Source: Rostratula benghalensis (Eukaryota; Chordata; Aves; Charadriiformes; Rostratulidae). Taken from it: a stretch of 64,000 bases of DNA. Both the position numbers and the translations under genes were made by a program. Below the pieces are notes generated by a model. It did not search any database. It was not told where the DNA came from and worked only from the letters and a program-made list of their open reading frames with translations. The stretch is taken from positions 467,046 to 531,045 of the forward strand of contig VXAI01000385.1 in NCBI GenBank assembly GCA_013399305.1. The letters run 5' to 3'. Positions 58,949 through 64,000 of this stretch are shown in pieces; the first letter of the stretch is position 1; every line of letters starts with the position of its first letter.

Positions 58949-61900
58949 AGCAGGGTTACCCAGGAGGCACTTTTACACAGAAATGGAAGTTTTGGTTTGC
59001 AGTGGGAGGTGTTTCCACTAGCAAATGGAGGAGTGAGGAGACTAAGGTCTGTGAGAAGGATTGTTAAGCAAACTCAGGATGCAAGGCCATGTGTGATGTA
59101 ATGCTTTGCCAAGACTTCGGTGACTTGACGTTGTTACTGTATAGCAAGGGAGATGACCTTTGAAATGTGAACTCAGAAGAGATATGTCAGCTGTGGATGA
59201 GCTCTGGTGAGGTTCAGAAGTAGGGAATCAGGTCTAACTGTGGTTCAGAGACGTGGGTGTAAACTTGATACTGTACCTACTTTTACAATAAAACCAAGAT
59301 GCAAGTAATTTGGCAACAGCGAATGTTGTGATGGTTAATCAGAGACTTAAATAAGTAGCAAGACCAAGAAGAATGGACATTACGGTATTTAATTTTGTTT
59401 AAATGAATGGGGCTTTGTTCTGATTAAGAAAGCTAATGCAATTGTGGAGCTGTTTCCTGTGCAGCCACTTTTCATGGTAATTCAGAAGTTTCTGTAGCAA
59501 GAACTGAGTGGCATGCGAGGGTATGATGAATCATTCCAGCACTGTGGAATCTGAAGTGGCATTTTCAAGTGCTCATGCTGAAAGAGAGAGCAGGGAGTCT
59601 GCGGTGTTTCAGGCATGCCTGGTGGAACAGGGAACGAGATTATCATGACTAGTCTCTATTTGACTCAACAAAATGGACTCTGACTTCTTCAGGTAGGAAG
59701 GCAAAATAAATCATTTCAGTTGAGAAACTGTTTAATAAAAATGATACAGCTTTTTTCTTGATCTTTTTCATTCTGGGAAAAAAAAAAAAAAAGTTAATGC
59801 TTTCTTGTAAGCACTTCTATTTTCTCCTAGACAGAAGAAAAAAGATTGAATTACTAGAATTTCCCATTCCATAGAAATGTTGATTTCTCTCTGCCCTCTT
59901 CCCCCTGCCTCATGAGGCAGAAGATTATTCTTGAAACTAGTAATAAAGGACCAGAAATGGAACACTCAATTACATTGGAGAGCAAGACACTTGTGTCAAT
60001 ATTGCCATTTATACATGGCTGGTGTCAAAAGGAAATTTTTTTCAGGGGTGTGCTCCTGCAGTTCCTGTTTAGCTACTGATGCTCAAATATATTTCTGCCT
60101 CTGATATCTTCTACTGACATCTGTTTGCTGTGCCAGGATTGTCTGAAAACATCATCTTTTCATACGTAGAGTTAAAAAAGAATTACACTTTTTGATAAAC
60201 CGGTTGGGGTATGCTGGGAACTTTTCTGAAGCCTGGACTAAAAAGGTTCAAGAAACTTAATTTTGACCTGGGAAAGGACATAAGAGTGGAGGGAATATAT
60301 GAAGGTAAAGGATAAGATAATAGTCAACTGAATGAGTTCAGCATGGTAAAGAGCAATTCACTGACTTAATGCTTGCTTCATCAGCTGGCATGTTTTGTAA
60401 ATCTGGGAGCAGATTTGAGATCTGGAGGTGGCCAAAATGGGTAGTTCTCAGAGTTTTTCCCTCTACAGATAAGAAAAGGTGAAAGAGACTGTAGATGAGA
60501 AGAAGATGAATTGGGATGTCTTGTAAAGTAAGAAGGAGTTCAGGAAAAGGTACAAAGAGAATTGGCCCTGATCGGAAGTGGGATGGACATAGACTTGGGA
60601 ATGTGGCCAAAGGAAAGAATGATGTTTCTCCAAGTCCCAGGGTGCTTAGACCCATATGGAAGTAGTGGGGACAGAACACCCTCTCCAGTTCTGGGTTTGG
60701 TAGCCATGAATAGTGTGCTGGGTTAACAAATGAGGTTTGTATGTTTTCTTGGCAGGCTTGTCAGCTCCTTTAGTGTCGTGACCTATCTGCAGTATCTGGT
60801 CGTTCTATTCATTGACTGAGTGCAAAGTAGATGCAGTCAAGGTTTACTTGTTGTCTGCAGTGATGTATTGACTTCCTTGCAGGACATTTCAGTGTTTTTT
60901 CCTCCCTAGTGCAAATGTGAAGTCTGAAATTCCTATGAATATACACGTCTTTTGGGTAAGCATTTGTGCAGGCAGTTTCTAAATATATAAATCAGCAGCT
61001 TCTGTTGCTTAGATATCAACGGTAATATCGTAGCTCTGCAAGGTAATAGCATTCTCCTGCAATAATTTCTTTAGCCATTAGCCTGGAGAGTGATTTACAC
61101 TTGGAGAAATTAAGAGAGCTGTCCAGCCCATACAGAGGCTGTGGATAAGGTGGTACTGGTATATCTGTAATGCAACTCCCTACAGTGGTTTGTCATCAGC
61201 TCTGAATGAGGTGGAGGTCAAGCCAGGTGAGGTTCAGGTTATGCTTTGAGATCCTACTTTATGTTAGTGATATGCCTGATTAACAGCTGTAGGTAACTTG
61301 CATAAATAAATGATAGAATTTCCAACAGCAAAACAGGGGTTTGGCTTTTGGGGGGGTTTTTTGTTTTTGTTTTTTTTTTTAAACTAGACCCCTTATTTTT
61401 GTATGGTTTTTTCTTGAAGGATGTCAGAACTCCTTTTCTGTCTTTAATTCACATTTTCTAAAAATGAAAAGCAACGGAGAGTAAAAGAAAAAGCATAGGG
61501 AGGAAATTTCAGTTTCTTTCTTTTAAGTACTTTTCTTGCTGCGCACAGGATAGAGCAGGACTGGCAGAGATCACCTGCTGTTTCTGACATAATCCTTTGG
61601 GATTCGAAGATGTGAGAGTCGAGTCTATTTCTGTTCAACAGCAAAGGCAGCTCTTGGAACTGCAGGACTGAGGCTCAGTCCCTGGTTGTACTGAAACAGA
61701 TGCAGTTTACTTTTCTGTATCAAGCTCATTCAGAATAGAAACGATAGCCCAGCCAGGATGCTGCTGGCGGTATGGCAGGTGTATCACCAGGGAACATTTA
61801 TGTTGCGGTGGAGTGCTGTAGTATGATAGCCAAAAATGGACTTCTTAATTGCTAGGTTCCTTTTTCTGAACCAGTATGATACTTCCTCAGACTACCACCA

Positions 61901-63774
61901 GAACACCTGGCCTGTACCCAGCTACACCCCCCTTTCAATCAACAGGTATTTAAAATGTACCTGTGTATGAACAGCTTTTATGCTGCTGTTGGACAAGTGA
62001 ACTGTCAGGAGGACAAGGCTATTGGAAGGACTTTAGCCAGGTTCCCAAAGCTGAGCTGCTATAGACTATGCTAATAAAAATAAGGAAGTAATAAAAAACA
62101 AACAGTTGCAGAACCAGCTTCTTGCGCAGAAGGCAATGCAGCAGGGAGCAAACCAGCATTGGTCAAGTGGGGAAACAGGACACTGACTGGCAAGGAGAAA
62201 TGTTATTTCCTGGTTTGAGGGACAAGCAGGTGAAACACACCCAAAGCACTGCCTATTCATCAGGAGGGGAGGATGTGGAAATTAGAGGCATCAGTTTGTA
62301 GCTGGCATTTTGCAATGACAGGTCTTTTTAAACTTGGTGACAATGCCCGCAATTTTTTTTCCAGCCAAGTTTGGAACAACTTTGCCTTTGCCTCTGCACT
62401 TTCTTCAAGATCTGTGTGAAGCCTGGTGATGACGGGCAGATAGTTAATTTCAACCATCAGCCCAATGGGATCAGGGAAGCGTGGCAGCAATAATAAAAAA
62501 TAGATTCTTATAGTAAGGAAGCTAACAAAGCAGTAGGAGCAAATATTGGCAAGTAGCAGCAAATATTTGTTAATGCCACTGCTGTTATACGGTGTAATGG
62601 GAGCTCCAGACAGTGTTAAGAGAAAGTTTAGAGCCCTGCTGGAACTAATCAGAAAGCAGTAATGGAAATTTTGTGACACAGCTTTTGGGGAACAGCTGGA
62701 ACTTTCTGACAAACTGAATTACAGTGGGATCAAGGTATCCGACACCTTAGATCCCATGCAAAATCCCATCCTGAGATGTTGCTTTCTGCTTTGCATCAAT
62801 TCTGCAGGTAGTGTGGATGTGTTCTGCCTCTATTCTCACCAGTGGGAGCTTTGCCACATACTTTTACTGCGTCTGTGCTTTCAGTCTGCCAACTTTATTT
62901 GCCAGATTTGCTTTATATTCTGAAAATACTGAATCAATTCATTTGGCAGATTTCTGCACTAGCCGCAGACCAGTTATGGTTTATTATGGAAAATAAAAAA
63001 GTAGATTTCAAGCACAGCACATTCCAGTATCTCTGCTTGCCAGTAAAAGAGTATATGGAGGGACAGAGCAAATATCAACTAAAATCCAATTTTTTACTGT
63101 CTGCTTTATCAGTGAAGGCCAAAAGTTTCTGTGTTTCTCCCCAAAGGGACCGTCAAAGTATTGAATTAATTTATTAAAATCAGAGATATCCCTGAAAAAT
63201 ATAGTCAGATCCTCTCATGTGTTTAGCACACAGTATTGGATAAATCCTCTATATGTCAGTGATAATTTTTTAAAAAATCTTAAGAAAATAAGTTTTCCAG
63301 AAATGTTCTGAGGGATAGTAGGGGTGGTATCTCAATTTTTTAGTAAAAACACTCAGAATTAAGTTTTGATTTTTCGCTTTGGGTAGGAGAAAAATGAGAT
63401 GCTGTTGTACATTTCTCTCCTTCACCCCCTGTACAATTGTGGATGTACAGAAAAATAGAAGGCTTGTTCAAGATACTTAAAACATCACTGCAGTAGAGGA
63501 GACTGGTTTCACAACAGCTTTCAGAGTTTCAAAATAAGTTTGAGAATTTGTGCTTGTTTAGAAAATCAGGTACTTCTGAATGTTTTCTTGCTATTGTTGA
63601 AGACTTGTAAGTTGAAGACTTGTCCTTCTAATAAGAAGAGAAAAGACAGCCCTAGATCAGAGTTCATCATCAAAAGGAAATAATTTTGTGGAGACATCTT
63701 GATTATGATGTGATTTTTGCAAAAAAAAAGCTTCTGGAAAAAATGTTTGAGTTAGCAAAAAGTATAATTTTGAC
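58949..63774. other. Non-coding AT-rich DNA
   Basis: No gene or interspersed repeat is recognised. It has an A tract at 59778-59792 and a G/T-rich patch near 61334-61380. A 150-codon minus-strand frame (62260-62712) has a hydrophobic middle but no family motif or splice context and is not called. Confidence 0.6.
59778..59792 (+). repeat. Poly-A tract
   Basis: Fifteen consecutive A. Confidence 0.8.
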
Positions 63775-64000
63775 ATTGGTGCTTACCTAGACCTGCTCCT
63801 TGTGAACAGAGAAAACCTTGTGGCAGAAGTAAAAGCTGGAGGCCGTCTAGAACATAGTGATCATGAGATGACTGAGTTCATGATCCTTGGAGAAGCTAAG
63901 AGGGAGGCTAGTAAAACTGACATCTTGGACTTCCGGAGAGCAAACTTTGGTCTGCTCAGAGGACTGGTTGCCAATATCCCCTGGGAGGCTGCCCTGAATG
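63775..64000 (+). mobile_element. CR1 LINE, coding part, runs off the window
   Basis: From about 63775 the plus strand carries the CR1 ORF2 region between the endonuclease and the reverse transcriptase. The left end is abrupt, which fits 5' truncation at insertion. The rest of the element, including the reverse transcriptase and 3' end, should lie to the right of this window. Confidence 0.92.
63787..64000 (+). pseudogene. CR1 ORF2 endonuclease-RT linker, partial
   Basis: Seventy-one codons are open to the window edge without a stop. The frame reads LDLLLVNRENLVAEVKAGG, then HSDHEMTEF, then DILDFRRANFGLLRGLVANI with PWEAAL. This is the SDHEMVEF and LDFRRANFGLFRDL block that is characteristic of CR1-type ORF2 proteins, at the end of the apurinic-type endonuclease domain; the SDH motif is its conserved C-terminal catalytic-site signature. 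No frameshift is seen in this part, so the copy may be younger than copies A and B. The start codon and most of the endonuclease domain are missing on the left, so it is not a working gene. Confidence 0.9.

Noticed and set aside
62260..62712. 150-codon minus-strand frame with a hydrophobic central segment
   Set aside because: No family signature or exon boundaries; treated as a chance frame.

Overview
This window looks like bird (avian) nuclear DNA. Every recognisable interspersed repeat fits an amniote genome dominated by CR1 LINEs. There are CR1 3' ends in both orientations, two long 5'-truncated CR1 copies with reverse-transcriptase remnants, a CR1 coding segment at the right edge, old MIR-type SINE relics, and one young-looking solo LTR of the class II endogenous-retrovirus type. 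The background is AT-rich and CpG-poor, with many poly-A/T tracts and short microsatellites. Repeat density is low, as is usual in birds. No bacterial, phage or plasmid feature is present, and I saw no rRNA gene, intact tRNA gene or CRISPR array.

I found no gene that can be named. Open reading frames are short: the longest (198 codons) is antisense to a CR1, and the longest outside repeats is about 159 codons. The window is best read as intergenic or long-intron DNA. A few places have a good splice acceptor, an open frame, and a good donor or a poly(A) signal. These are listed as low-confidence exon candidates at 6942-7003 (+), 24096-24176 (-), 27848-27973 (+), 34261-34300 (+), 44628-44686 (+) and 58452-58794 (-). 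The last is the most gene-like: polypyrimidine tract, 97 open codons, stop, then AATAAA about 45 nt later. They lie on both strands, so they cannot all belong to one gene, and some or all may be chance.

Layout: 1-4.5 kb unique AT-rich DNA; 4.5 kb CR1 3' fragment (+); 4.6-11.3 kb unique DNA with a possible exon; 10.3 and 11.3 kb old CR1 scraps; 12.6-15.2 kb two degraded CR1 copies on the minus strand, the second with a 156-bp internal tandem duplication; 15.2-28.4 kb unique DNA with long T tracts; 28.5-29.5 kb two MIR-like SINE relics; 29.5-39 kb unique DNA; 39.0-40.5 kb a moderately CpG-enriched stretch, a seven-copy 32-bp minisatellite, and a 373-bp solo LTR with perfect 6-bp target-site duplications; 40.5-58.4 kb unique DNA with a 5-N gap inside an ATT microsatellite; 58.4-58.8 kb the minus-strand terminal-exon candidate; 58.9 kb a GT/GC repeat; 59-63.8 kb unique DNA; and from about 63.78 kb to the edge the coding part of another CR1 (+), which continues outside the window.

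I did not find a convincing novel biological system. The best leads are the 58.8-58.4 kb candidate exon, the solo LTR with its age signal, and the minisatellite with higher-order structure.
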